Shown: positions 23,512 to 36,070 of the stretch, one piece after another | How positions within the stretch are numbered: position 1 is the stretch's first letter | Layout of the letters: the number at the start of each line of letters is the position of its first letter | From: Zygnema cylindricum | Lineage: Eukaryota > Streptophyta > Zygnematophyceae > Zygnematales > Zygnemataceae | Assembly (NCBI GenBank): GCA_037447655.1 | Contig: JBBHKE010002870.1 | Location: 62,001-126,000 of the forward strand | Direction: 5' to 3' | DNA length: 64,000 nucleotides | Notes under the pieces: generated by a model | Told to the model about the DNA's origin: nothing | Seen by the model: the letters and a program-made list of their open reading frames with translations, nothing else | The model's database searches: none | Position numbers and translations under genes: made by a program

Positions 23512-24462
23512 AGGGTACGTCCCCATGTGTTAAAGTACATACTTTTCTCTGTCTTTTTGCCCTAAAATTCAGGGAACTTTGAAAAAAACTTTAGCCGTAC
23601 GAGAAATTCATTTTTACCAAAGTAAAGTGAACGTCAATTCATACTTTGGATGTACGACCTGTTTGTCGTTATGTGAACGCATTTTGGCGTTTTCCCCTTT
23701 TAGACCCCCGGGCAAGAGAATCCAGCCCAAAAACAAACTTCATCCAAAATCACCTCGAGGAGGTGATTTTAGTTCAAGTACCGCCCAAACAGCGAATGAA
23801 AAGCGTACCACGCACGCGCCACACGATTTGTAATTTTTTTGGACGAGGGAGAGTCCTCGCTATTTTTCTCCGCGCACGTCACGTGCTATGTACGGAAAAA
23901 AAATTGCAGGGGTCTCGGACTTCCACTTGAATTCATGGGACCTTTGCATAATTTTTCGCCGTCGGCGCCTCTCCTCTCTCCCTCTCACACTATAGCTTGT
24001 ATCTCACACTTTTTAGAATGAGATACGACAATATTGGTATAAAATGAAAGATCTTCAAAAAATATATTTTTTGAAATTTTTTAGGTTTTTATTTAATGGC
24101 AAATCGAGTGAGAAAAGTAGAAAAAGCGAAATCGAGAAACCATGGCGGAAAGTTCTTGAATCCGTGACGTCGACGTTGTCACAAGTGAGCGTGACGTCAC
24201 AACGTCACCAAACCCTAAACATTTGCAATTTCATAAAAATCTAGACGTCTACCACTGTCGCTATTTTTGTTGGCGTCACCAATCGTCGGAAGTTTCGCAG
24301 TCGCCTTCAATCGTCACAAGTTGTACCTACGTCTACAACCGTCACATGTCAAAGTTCCGATTTCATTTTCGCACATTGGGACGCTCTTCAAAGTAGTACG
24401 GCGAATCTTCACTATAGTCCAAAATACTTTATCAAAGTACCGATTACATGGGGACGTACCCT
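23512..24462. mobile_element. Non-autonomous DNA transposon, 951 bases, 17-base terminal inverted repeat
   Basis: AGGGTACGTCCCCATGT at 23512-23528 is exactly the reverse complement of 24446-24462, and a looser match (AAAGTAC) continues inside. The body has no transposase-like frame and is rich in CGTCAC/GTACG words, unlike the flanks. The tetranucleotide CTGA abuts both ends but overlaps the repeat by a base or two, so I cannot assign a target-site duplication or superfamily. Confidence 0.65.
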
Positions 24463-25420
24463 GATAATGATTATCTTAATAGGTATAAAAGTCGAATATC
24501 AAATGCTGTTTGTCCACACCAAACCTACAGTGGCACCCCGAAATTCGAGGAAAGTGACCTTAAAGAGGTAATGCAGACGGGAAAGCTGGGAATTAGAGCA
24601 GTGTCTACCGTAAAAAAAAAGCTTTGATCCCTGAGAACCAAGATGGGTGGGTAGAGAGGAACTGTGTCAGAGGCGGTTAAGCAAAAAGAAGAGCAAAAGC
24701 AGAATAGAATCTTCTGGAACAACGATGTTGGACGAAAAAAAGTCTAAATCACTGTTGAGACATTGTAGTTCAAATACAGAAACAAACAAACAAAGAAACA
24801 TTATTTTTTGGTACGGCCTCACAAACAATGAAACATACCCCACAAGCCATAAGATGCAGAAAATGGGGTAAAAACGCAACTATAGAGGCAAAAAATCACA
24901 TTTTTTCTTTCATGTGCGAAGCATATTTGTGGTAAACGCAAGTCAGATGAACAAAAGAAAAGCTTTCACCTACAACTCCAAGATAAAAAATATGGTCCTG
25001 CAGTTTTTGGACAGGATTTACACACTACACACTACCCACCGCTATTAGTGTTAATAACACTGATCTGGTTGCGACATTTTTTGGCCGAAAATCATAAGTA
25101 TAGTGTTCATAACACTTCAGCCACATTCTGCACTAATATTATTGATTATTTTTCCGTTTTAATAATTCCTTTACACTAATAGAGATACACACTGTATTAC
25201 CACAAAGTCCTACCTGCACAATATTGTACATGCCAAGGCTTCAACTGTACAACATCACTAATTATTCATTGGGACAAGCCCATATCAAGGTAACTACTCC
25301 ATGTACCTTATGAAAATTGGCTCGAATAATCACTCAACGAACATTCTCGGAATTCCAATGTTAAATAACACAAGTTAAGGACAATCCCAATAGGTGAGCA
25401 CACAGCATATGCTATGCATC
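24463..25420. other. Interval between the TIR element and the VTT-family gene
   Basis: No gene recognised. Near 25030-25110 the motif ctattagtgttaataacac and a related tagtgttcataacac occur. Similar words appear near 29780 and 36980, so this may be a degraded copy of a dispersed miniature repeat. Confidence 0.35.
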
Positions 25421-27811
25421 CTACATATTGCCTCCACTTTCTCTCTCTCTCTCTTGTTCAGCCCGCTCTAGAGCTTGAGAGGCACGCGTGGACACTTCCC
25501 TCGTGACAAGGAGAGTGGCTACTGCTCCCACCTGCAAAAGTGGCAAATCGAGGCCCAAACTGTTGATTACTGCATTCTGGGGTTTTGCAGAATGCTAAGT
25601 AAATAATTTATCAATCTAGAGAAAGGTCCAAAATTACAACTAACACATTCAAAAGCTTTGCAGAATGCACAATACAATTTCAAAAGATCACGGAGTTCCA
25701 CTTGCATCTTCCAAAATGAAGGGAAACTGTGATTAAGCAATTTTTGATAATGACATGGTTGAGGGTTAACTTCCGAGCAACATCTTATAAGATGAACAAA
25801 GAAATAAATCCATCAAACAATGCATCATTTACTTTGATGGATGGATGGTCTTGACAATGATAACAAACGCTAATGTGATTTGATAGATAATCGCAACTGT
25901 GGTTGCATACTCTGTCCCGCCCGCCATATCAAAAGGCACATTCAAGATATATAGTGCACAACTGCAAGACTCCGAGGACAGGAAGCCCTTGGGAAAATAT
26001 CAATATATTTAAGAAGTCACTGCTTACCACATAGAGTGCAAGTTTAGTGGGCTCCACAGACCCATCACTGGAAATGGCATCCACTGTGGCCCTGTAAACA
26101 TACACATGTTGCATGATATTAGTCAGGAGACCATTTCTTTGAAACCCTCAAGCTCTTCGTTTGCCATTTTGCCAGGTAGTGGTCTTCTTCATACAGCAGG
26201 TGAACGAATATGGAAGTCTTACCGGCCAGCACTGCCAAGGTACACATATGTGAAGGTTGCCGGCAACATAGCCACCCAAGATGCTCCAACATAGGGCCAA
26301 AAGCTGACACCTGTCAAACCGAACCTGCAGCAACCCATGGATCCTTCCCACTTCAGCCAAACGATTCACCTCAAAAAACCTTAAGCAAAATTGTAAAATC
26401 TCGCTTTACCAACACGTTCGACTGTGCGACTTACATGTAGTTGGACAGGCCAAACGGAAAGAGAGGTGACAGCCTCCAGAGGAAAACGATCTTCCAACCA
26501 TCTTCTGCTATGGCTCTGTCAACGACGTCAAACTTGCTGCGGCCAGCGAGCTGCTTTGCCACCAGAGGTCGAGCGGCATAGCGAGCGATAAGGAAAGCTA
26601 GAGCCGCTGACAAGTTCAAACCATCAAGCCTCTCCCAATTAGCATCAGAGATGCATTCCCTTCAGTTGATGGGTGATGTGATGCTAATCATGGTGATATT
26701 TAGAGCAGTTCTAGCATATATAGCATTTCCGTGTGTCCAGTGCAAGGCCAAACAGCGACCAACCTCCTGTTGTGGACGCTGCAGACACAATGGCAGTTCC
26801 TTTGAGAGTCCCAAAGATATAACCTGCATACAAGGTCCCATGAAAATATTGGCACGAGCGCAAAAAATGGCAATGTAAAGGCTAGACATGTACGAAATTC
26901 ACTACTAGCTATTTAAAGAGTGTGTAACCTTCGCACATCACAAAAACTCAGTTTGCAAGTTTCTGTGGGTGGAACGAGTAAATTAACATCTGTAGGCCTC
27001 TCACCTGCACCAATAGTAAGGAATGAAGCTGGCAACAAGAATATGGTTGAGATCAAATATAGTCCCGAAAAATACAGAGGAGCAAAAGGTCCAGCTGCCT
27101 CCACTGCTTCTGCCGCATCCTTCACTCGCTCTTCTAGCCACTGGCCACACTCTCCCACTCAAGGGGGTTTCAGCAGCTAGCTATGACAGTACATCTTCCT
27201 CTTACACCTCAATAATGACTGCAAAATCCATTCCATTCCAAATTCAAATTAGGAGCACAAGAGAGTCAGCAAGCACTGACCTTGAAGCCTTCTATAGGGC
27301 CACCGAACAAATAGAAAGTTCCCAGAAGCACAAGCAGTGCAGAAGCGCCAATGGCTAGTAGAGCCGTCTGTCCTCCATTCCCGACAGTCTCTGGACTATC
27401 CTCAGAAACTTTCAGGACGGTATCGTCACTAAGAGGTCTATTATCTGATTTTTTACCGGAGGGAACTCTCTGCTTTTCTTCCAGCCGGCTCATGACGGAA
27501 CCTGAAGGAGAAACCGAACAATACAAGGGACAAGAGAACAACAAATATGGCACAGATTAGTTCAGAATTTCAGAAGCCGCTAATTCTCTGCCACTGTCGA
27601 TTGAGTTTAAAGCTTAAAACTATAGCTTGAAAAATGACAAGTGACGCCTCTCACCTCGTCTAATGCCGTCTTTGGTTTGTAACAAATGGAGACATCGACG
27701 TGAGTATGAAGTAGGCAAGAGACGTACAGAATCAGAGCGTTGTAGAGAAGAACCGGAAAGGAAGGAAGGCAAACGAGAGACGTGTGAGCAAGTCGCCATT
27801 TCGAGCGTCAT
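25421..27811 (-). CDS. VTT-domain (DedA/TVP38/TMEM64-type) membrane protein, probably plastid
   Basis: Eight minus-strand exons: 27655-27811, 27281-27501, about 27005-27149, 26764-26823, 26435-26606, 26223-26324, 26028-26091 and 25421-25531 (about 343 residues, phases consistent). A Ser/Arg-rich leader (MATCSHVSRLPSFLSG) suggests a transit peptide. A hydrophobic helix follows (ALLAIGASALLVLLGTFYLF), then the VTT core: LYLISTIFLLPASFLTIGAG, YIFGTLKGTAIVSAASTTGG, ALAFLIARYAAR, WRLSPLFPFGLSNY, and VSFWPYVGASWVAMLPATF with TYVYLGSAGR. The Arg in WRLSP and the F/YVYLG segment are typical of the family, which is linked to lipid scrambling or membrane homeostasis. The acceptor of exon 3 is ambiguous (27140, 27149 or a phase-shifted alternative). 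The first ATG is taken at 27811; 27799 (MATCSH) is equally likely. The C-terminus is a charged coil ending ERERESGGNM. Confidence 0.85.
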
Positions 27812-27953
27812 CACTTCTTGTATACAATGTTTAATATTTATTCAATCTTTCATCGCCCTTCGAACGAGAATTTCGGAAAACATTCAAAATTTCAAAATCT
27901 CCTTTTGCTTGTTTACCACGTTTGGACGAGCGGGAATTTGGAGAGCGGAAGCC
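27812..27953. promoter_or_regulatory. Compact 142-base bidirectional promoter
   Basis: Only 142 bases separate the start codons of the VTT-family gene (-) and the TruB gene (+), so the 5' UTRs and core promoters must share this space. The sequence is AT-rich in the middle (aatatttattcaa). Some 5' UTR may extend into the neighbouring transcript. Confidence 0.6.
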
Positions 27954-30900
27954 ATGGCTTTACCTCTCTTACGCCCTCTCACATGGCCTTGTAGTCGGTG
28001 CTCTCAACTAGCTCCCGCTTTTTCCTGTTTTGGAATTCATGCCGGTAAAGCTTCCGGAGAGACCTTCCACTATAGCAATAGTAACAACTTGTCAAGTGAT
28101 GGTCAGCCGTCTTCACTTATCAAGATGAGAGGGTGGAAGCGAGATGCCACAACTAAGGCATTAAACGAGGATATACCAGCATCTAACATATCTGGTCCGA
28201 TAAGTGTAGAACGCCAGCTTGAGCTTGCAAGGAGACAGCGTGAAGATACTCTTCGTAAGCATAATGCATTGCAGCAAGCAAAGCTTCAGGTGCGATTTTT
28301 TGTCTATTTGCTTATGCCTATTTGATCGACACAGCAATAGGCAGCCTCTGCATTTTTGACACTGTACCTGTAGTTTATACTTGCGTCAATTCTTTTATAG
28401 CCTCTGATAACGTTCATTCCTTGTCATACAGGAGTCTCTGGCGGAGCTTGACAATGAAATAGCATCACAAGAAATGGAGGCTGCCGCCATTGCAAGCAGA
28501 CTCGTAGAAGAACAAGACAGCTCAGCTCCCATAGGATACAATTCAGATGCGTCTCTCCACAAAAATTGGCGTTCGGAAAACAAGGGGAACAAAGTGGAAT
28601 TGAGAGGCCTCTCTGAAGCTGCACAACCATTGCAGATACATAAACTTAGTGTCGAGGGACTCAGCTCGGCCACTCGAGCAACAGAGGGTTGGGGTTCAGC
28701 ACATCCTTCCCTTGTTAAAAATGGTGCTGGGGCAACTACAGGAGCGCCTATTAGTGAAAGACCTGTGCTTGCAAAAGCTGTCCCACTGGGAGGTGCTGCG
28801 GAAGTCACTGGACCACTAGCACATACAGCCTTACGGCCAGTCATATTACGACGCAAGAAGCCATTACCTGACTTGTGGGATACACCCGGAGGGACCGTAG
28901 TTCTTGTGGACAAGCCTCCTGGTACCCAGCTATGCTTCTGAGAAGCCCAATTTTGCAGCTTTTAACAATGCCATTGCATTCTTTCACATTTACATTTGCC
29001 CTTCAACTAGCAATTTGATGGTGGTCATCTTCCAATACTGATGCTCGCTGGACCATCTGTGAGGACACGGGTTACAGTTTAAATTTTTGAGGTTTTTGAC
29101 CTGTTAAAATCATGAGCTCGTAATGGTCTCCCAACAGCTGATAGACTAGCGAAGGTTGTTGGTGGGGTAGGCTGGACATCATTTGCTGTGTGTGGGAGAC
29201 TGCGGTCAGTGCTGCGAGTGAAGAAGGTACAATTTACCTGTTCCAATCAAATTCCTATCTTACACTTCCGTTCATTGTTTTCCTCCCTTGTTAATTCATC
29301 TTTTGTTGTCCTCATGATTTGGCTTTAATGTGCACGATAGAGAAAGAACCCAGGATATGGGGACATGTAGAACGAAATCCTAAGTCCTCAAAAAGTATCA
29401 GTTTCCTGAATTGTCAAGTCAGTGAATTAATACACAAAAAATTGTTTCTGTTTGGAAAAAGGCCTTGGAATGTAAAACTATTATTCTCACTGGAGGTCAA
29501 CAATGACAGGAGACTTGGTAACACATTTAGAATATTTTCCAGTTTTGACGTCTTATTTGTTGGACCATTCTTGACTGACTTGCTTTTTGATCTAATTGGT
29601 GTCGCTAGTGCAATGCCCACTCCGAGAGACTACATGCTTGCATTTGTTTCTGTTTATGATTGAGCACTTATTTCATGAATGTCATATGTAAATTTCTAAA
29701 GGACGCTACATTGCCCATCACTAATAGAGTTAAGTTACTGTAGTTCAAGTGCATGTTTTTTTGACCCAAAACAATAATTTAGTGTTAATAACGGTAATGA
29801 ATTAAGTGGTCCATAATGAATCATGTGTAAATCATGATAGTATATTTATTTATGGTAAAGTGTGAACGCTAATGATTCACTAGATCGAACAGCAATGGGC
29901 GTGTAGTCTATTTGTTATTTTTCTGTTGATATTGTCCATCTTCCAGGACTGTCCTATTACCGTCCTTATAGGCAATGATCAAACTTCTTTTGGCCCTAGA
30001 ATCGGTTAATGTATACAGGGAAGAAACACGACATGGTATAATGTTGAGATCATTGTATTGTTTGGGAAATCGACGTTTGGAACGGCATGAGTTAACTTAC
30101 AGAGAAACTTGGCAAAAAATGTTTAATGTTCTCAGGAGTTCGGTTGATCATAACGATATGTTAACGATATGAAATGGTTGACCATTCTGCATTTTTTGTG
30201 TCTTTTGTATGCAAACCACTGAATTGCATTATCCTTCAGCAAAATTGCCCATGTGAAGTATGACCATCAAAAACCAAGTTTTGGTCAAAACTGAATGGTA
30301 AAGTAGTTTAAGAACAATTTATGATGAGTTATCGATTGGTGAGGTGTTTATTTTGATCCAGGAATATGTAAGTGGGTTTATTTTAGGTATAGTAATGTGT
30401 CATTCATTTTATTCAGCGTCTCAGGAACACTTTCGGCTCTCAGTTGTTGCTGAATGGTTGAATCTTGATGTAAACATGGTTGCTCGATGAAGATAACGTA
30501 CAATATATGATGGATGAATGAGCACGGTTGGTGGTTAAAACAACCAAGGGACCAATCATTTCTCTTGACATCCTGTCAAAACTGCTTTTGACTCATTTTT
30601 TATTTGTTTAAAGATCATCACTTTGAAACTTTTACTGATCTGCCCAGTCGACACCCGCGCCATATATTGTACTTTCAGCCCCTAGCTCCTTCTTTGTAGA
30701 CTGAAATCAATGAGCTTGAACTCTCTGTATATATAAATAAGCTTTATTACTAAACGCGCGATGGTAAATCATCCGAGTACATGGAAACAAATAAAAAAGG
30801 GATAGACAAAACGAAAATAAAAACGAAGCTCTCTGTATGGTTGCAGGTGGGCCATGCTGGAACCCTGGATCCCCTCGCCACGGGACTTCTGGTGGTCTGT

Positions 30901-33900
30901 GTTGGGCGTGCTACAAAACTGGCTGACAGGTGGCATTGTTAGAAAACCTGAGAGGATAATTGAGTTGCCAGGTTTGGTTGATGGTATGACAAAATGTATT
31001 GAAGCTTGAGAGAAAAACTGCATGAATTAGTGTGTTATGTATATGGAGAAACACATTGGAAAACATGCGAGGATATCTGAGTTGCCAGGTTTGGTTGACA
31101 AGTTGGTATGGCAATATGGATAAGTTCGAGAGAAAAACTGGACTGCGTCATTAATGTGTATGCATGTGGAGAAGGAAGGAAAGCATTTCGGATTTAGCCC
31201 AGAGTGCTTGAAGTTCATTTTGGCTGATCAAAACCAGAATATTGAACTTAGTTCAGTCTTCACATCTGCTCATGATTTTCACGCCAACTGTGGTATTTCT
31301 GCAGCTTTCAAGCTCTCTATAAAGTGTACTCAGGAAGCATGAAACTTGGGGAGGGAACGCCTTCTTTGGACTCTGACACTCCGGTGCGTTTGTTAGAAAA
31401 ATTCTGCTTATATCATTGTTCAAATGTGCAAAAATAATTGGAAAACGTTGTTTGTGATGACCCCATTCTATATGCATATTAAACTCTTAAGACGCGTATA
31501 CTCTGGGATCACCACATGTAATGTTTCCAATTGTTTTCGCACATTTGAATTATGGTCGAAAGCCGGTCAGGATGTCACGCTGTTGCTGCTTGTGATCGGA
31601 GTATAATTATTTGCTCCTTCACTGCCCTTGATTTTTTTGTTTGATGTTGTGAGGAAAGGCTACTTTGTCGTGCCTGTCAGAAGCATCCAGTTTATTTGTA
31701 GGCCGCATTCTTTTTTGTTTTTTGTTTTTTTTGACAGTCTGGGTCAGAGTTATGCAGGTAACTGAGGAGAAGCCTTGGGAGCATATTAGTGATGCAGACC
31801 TGGCAGCTGCTGGGGAAGCCCAATTTGGCGATATTATGCAGATTCCACCTATGTATTCAGCTATAAAGGTGAGAATTTATCTGTTAAGACAGGAATGGGA
31901 TGAATATTTAGTGCATGTTCAAATCTCAATGATGTTTCCCTCGTTCTCACCTAAAACTTATTACTTTTAGATCGTTAGTCTTAATGACTGAAGGAGAGCC
32001 GTTATGTTGGAAGGCATGAATTTAGTGATCTCATGCCTGCAGTACAATCACAATGATCATACTGTTACTTTATTATTTATATTTTTTTTGTCTCTCTGTT
32101 TAGCTGAGAACTCTCTTGTCATTGCCATGATCGTGGATTGTAGGGTAGATTTGTGCTTGGGTTTTCTTTTTTCTTTTTTGAATTTCAGTGTGTATGTGAT
32201 TTCAATTTCCTTGAATCTGGAATTACATGGAAGTATGCCGTAAAGTACACCGTTTATATATTAGCGTTAATGCTTTTTTGAACATTTAAATTCATTTTTC
32301 TACTTCGCACTTGTCATATTATTAATATGATGGTTGCGATGGAAAGGTAAGTTCAAACCTTCCGATTGGTTGCCTCCAAATGAATCAAGTGGCACCGAGA
32401 ATAGTTGATTTGAAGGTCGAAAAACTATCAACGCTAAAAACGGTACGTGATGTTCTGTGAGGCAACTTCGGATGTGCTTTCAGTTTCAATACAGGCTTCA
32501 CCGTATTGAACTCTTCGGATGATTCATCTTTTTCTATGGCCGACCACAGCAAAGTACATTGTTCTCATGGAGTTTTTTTGTTTTTTTTGTATTTTTTTTT
32601 CACGACACCTATGCTCTCTTGCTCTCCAAATATGTAAAATGGAGCTGCTGAAGATTTCTCCTAAAACAATACTGAGTTTGTGTGGAGGTCGTCCAGACTT
32701 TTTGTATCTTGCGTTCAATTTTTCTTATTTCTTGTTCTCAGTTTTCAATTGATTCTAACTCCCGTCAACCACTGTATCCAACTATTCCAACCGCGCAAGT
32801 ACAAGCTTTTTGTGGCATACACCTTATAGTTTCCTGAGAATAATGATTGTAAATACTCCTAGTATGCGAAAACTCCCTTGCGAATGAATATCCGGCTAAG
32901 TGAAAAATGTTCAGTAAGAAGCTGAAAATTTCGATTTATTTATAAAATAGTGAAACTTGTCTTTGTGTGCTGGGTAAATCTCAGGTTAAAGGGGAGAAGA
33001 TGTATGATAAGGCAAGGAGAGGGGAGACGGTGGAGCTCGCAGCTCGTCCAGTAAAGATATATGAGCTGTCTTTGGAACGCAGTGAGAAAGATCCGTAAGC
33101 CTCTGCGAGAATACAATTTTTTATTTTGTTCAGACAGGGATCAGTTTTTGGCAATATGGTCCCATGGAGTACAACGAAATTCAATAGACAGCGTAGTTGT
33201 CTATGGAGATTAGATGAGAAGAAATTGTCCGAGTACGGTCGTAGAGGGTCGATGGTGGAGAGAGTAAACTAAGATGGACTTTGCTGGTGTATTAGCAGAT
33301 GTGGGGTCAATGTCAGGCTACCAGAAATCAGCAAAAGATTGTTACTTTATGTCTGGTTTTTTATACAGCCTTGCCTTAGTTAAAGTTTTGACATATATGA
33401 GTCTTGTTGGTTGATTCTTGGAGAGGCTATATGGGGGCATGTTTCCGGCAGTCAACAGGTCCGTTTTCGAGTAATGTGCTCTAAGGGAACTTATGTGCGT
33501 TCACTTATACGAGATATCGGTCATCATCTTGGGAGGTATGTCATCTTGGGAGGTAACTTGGGCTTGTTGACATTCAAATTTTTTCTCCCTTTGATGATTA
33601 AGAGTGACAAGGCGTCATATGGAGTTCATAAATTCGGGGTAGTAGAAATTGGTTATGATGTTTCCATGTGAATTCAGACTGTTAGTGACGGAATGGACTT
33701 CAATCACAGACGAGTAATGGAACTTTTGTCTACTGTGAAATTGCTGAATTTTGGCAATGATCACTAAATGAACATTTGTTTGACCAATTATTGACTGGTT
33801 GGTTGACTGGTTTTATGGTTTACAGCTGCGCTCATATGACAGAACTGCGACGAGAACAGATAGGTGAGGCTTCCCAGGCAACTACAAACAGTTTCTTTAC

Positions 33901-34197
33901 TTTTAGTTTTAGTTATTGCAACTTAAGCCATCATGTAAGAAAGATGTGTTCTCGTTGCGCAGAAATTTGTTTTCTTGGTCGTTTGTAGTCTTCGCAGAAG
34001 TCTCTAATTGATATCATTGGGATATTGAGTATATTCCTGGATGTGAGACTGGCTTTGTGGTTATATAACTTTTTGCTTCTTTGTGTCCTATTGTAGGTGA
34101 ACTCTCAGTGGAGGATGCTTGGCCTGCTCAGGAATTATTGGATAATTTGCGAGGACAGAAGACTGGGCAGAATGTCAGCATAACTGAGAGCCTATAA
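27954..34197 (+). CDS. TruB-type tRNA pseudouridine synthase (Psi55), organellar type, with long N-terminal extension
   Basis: Ten exons: 27954-28289, 28432-28921, 29171-29226, 30847-30929, 31305-31383, 31758-31868, 32985-33094, 33452-33535, 33826-33863 and 34097-34197. Every phase fits, giving 495 residues. TruB converts U55 of tRNA to pseudouridine. The catalytic domain starts near residue 267 ([15 protein letters not shown]). It continues [20 protein letters not shown], where Asp302 of GTLDPLATG is the catalytic aspartate. Then come [47 protein letters not shown] and [19 protein letters not shown]. Residues 1-260 have no detectable domain: a probable targeting leader, then an Arg/Lys/Glu coil ([17 protein letters not shown]) and a Ser/Ala-rich linker. 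Such a leader fits an organellar enzyme. The gene diverges from the VTT-family gene. Confidence 0.9.
29705..29907. mobile_element. Miniature inverted-repeat element in intron 3 of the TruB gene
   Basis: The left end GCTACATTGCCCATCACTA is matched by the reverse complement of the right end (GACTACACGCCCATTGCTG), giving imperfect terminal repeats of about 20 bases around 200 bases of AT-rich sequence. The same TGCCCA-containing end is found in the element at 42898-43123. Confidence 0.5.
32300..32372. repeat. Dispersed repeat, copy 1 (intron 6 of TruB gene)
   Basis: This stretch shares ttattaat, ttgcgatggaaaggt and ttcygattgg in the same order with 51110-51188. The match is about 70 bases and imperfect, with small insertions. 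Function and family are unknown. Confidence 0.55.
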
Positions 34198-36070
34198 TGT
34201 ACTTCATCCCGCCATGAAGCTCACTTCGCAGTATTATGGTCATGTGCCGACACATAACGGGGAGCAATTATAGCTGATAAAACGAGAAACACACCATTTC
34301 AATCACACCAAAAACAGAAAGATTTGGATATCTGCACAATGCGCAGCTACTTCCAGTCACTGTCCACAAGACAGAACGCCCTAAACAGACAAAAGCAGAC
34401 GTCTGTGGATTGTGATCGCCCTTCTTTGAAAGAATTTGTATCCTTGAGGTACCAGTGCAACACATTTTTGTTAGATGAGCCTGTTCAATTTATTTGGTTG
34501 GCTCCACATACGAGCAAATACCTGCGCTGGTTTTTTTTTTGTCAGATCTTAGCCACAAGAGCAACGGCTCGACTGAATATTTAAGCTGAAGCATATTAAA
34601 GTTTTGTACTTGTTATGAGCTGATAAAAGCGGGCGGCCTTCAACTTCATAATCCAATTCAGGATATGTTCTCCTAAGTGGAATATTTTCTCTTTTTTGTG
34701 CATTTTATAGTACCTGACTCTGATAATGAAGGCTGCACAATGAGAGACTTGAGCAATGTGTTTTTGGAAGCTACTGGTTGTTGTCATGCTGAAACTAACA
34801 TTATAGCTGTTCAGGTGTTTAACATGCAGATTGTCATAAAAGCAAATGGATGCGCGGTTTTTAGTTCAGTATATTTTTATTTTTCCCTATTTCGTAAAAA
34901 GCCATGCATTTGATGAAGTTGATGTATATTACTCAAACATACCACATGGTGGCCAGGGTGTCTTGTAGAAATATCATGTACATGAGGGACATGAGTGCTT
35001 ATCTGCGATCTTCGTCTAGATAATGCTTTGTACTAAAAAGTTGGCCTTTTGATGTAATGTTACAAGGAAGCAGTCACATGCGAAGCAACCATCAGATTGT
35101 ACCAAAACCTTCCTACGGCGCAGATTTCAATGAATGCTACACAACAAGGTGGCTTGAAAAACATTGGCCTTGTAAATACTAAATCCATGATATTGATTTC
35201 ACAAAACATATTGACCAATATAATGTAGATTACTGGGTAATCCTGCATTAAACCCCATATGGATACTCTTCTATCATCACCATCATCAAGGTAACTGTGG
35301 CTATTTTTTGTTCATCAGCCAATTCAGGCTTCCTTGACGAGAATAATTCTGAAACGGATAAAAACATAAAAACACAAAAACGCAAACCAGGCTGGAAGGT
35401 GTCGGCCCACCAGATTGGGAACCAAACTATTTCTACAGCAAGCTCAAGCCACTGACCACAAGCTTTATACAAAGCTGAGAAGAAAAACAGAAATTGCCGA
35501 TCTGCCAGACTAGCCCATCGAATATATTCACCAGGAAAGGAGGTCTCCTTCCCAAGCCTTTGATAAAGCGTGCCCCATCCGACTCATCACCTCAAGAAGA
35601 GAATGGCACTGCAAACAACCAACAAGTAAGCACTTACCACGGTGGAAAAAAAAACCCAAAAAAGGCCAATACACCTCAAGCGGCTTCAATGCACAATAAT
35701 AAAATAAGACTCGAGCCAATTGAGCGCAATCGTCATCTTGTATTAAGATGGAAAATTACAAATTTAATTTTCTTTTATTTTTACTAAATGAACGAGCTTA
35801 CGTAGCTCATCACTGCCCACATGAAGGCTTCGAGCAATTCCACCCACGATTGCCAAGACCACCCTGGTAAACTCCCCCAAAAAACTATTGCAATGACTTT
35901 TCAACTCGTAAAAGTGATATTCAAACACTGCCAAACTCTTCCTGTTGTTGTTATCAATAATAGGAAGCTTATCTAGTGGAAAAACCTCAACTCGCCTCCA
36001 TCCACAACCTGAAAACTGTAAACCGTTTCATCGAGAAACACAAATCCCCTTAGGCCTCCACCGGGAGTAT
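34198..36070. other. Interval between the convergent 3' ends of the TruB and hisC genes
   Basis: This holds both 3' UTRs. On the minus strand a frame open from about 36030 to 35805 (reading LAVFEYHFYELKSHC and VVLAIVGGIARSLHVGS) ends at a GTAAGC donor. It could be spliced in phase to 35527-35601 and then to a short segment stopping at 35433. It has no ATG and no homology I recognise, so I do not call it a gene. Confidence 0.3.

Noticed and set aside
35248-35472. Frame reading ACGQWLELAVEIVWFPIWW
   Set aside because: It looks protein-like and follows a good acceptor, but no upstream exon in the matching phase could be found and no family is recognised.
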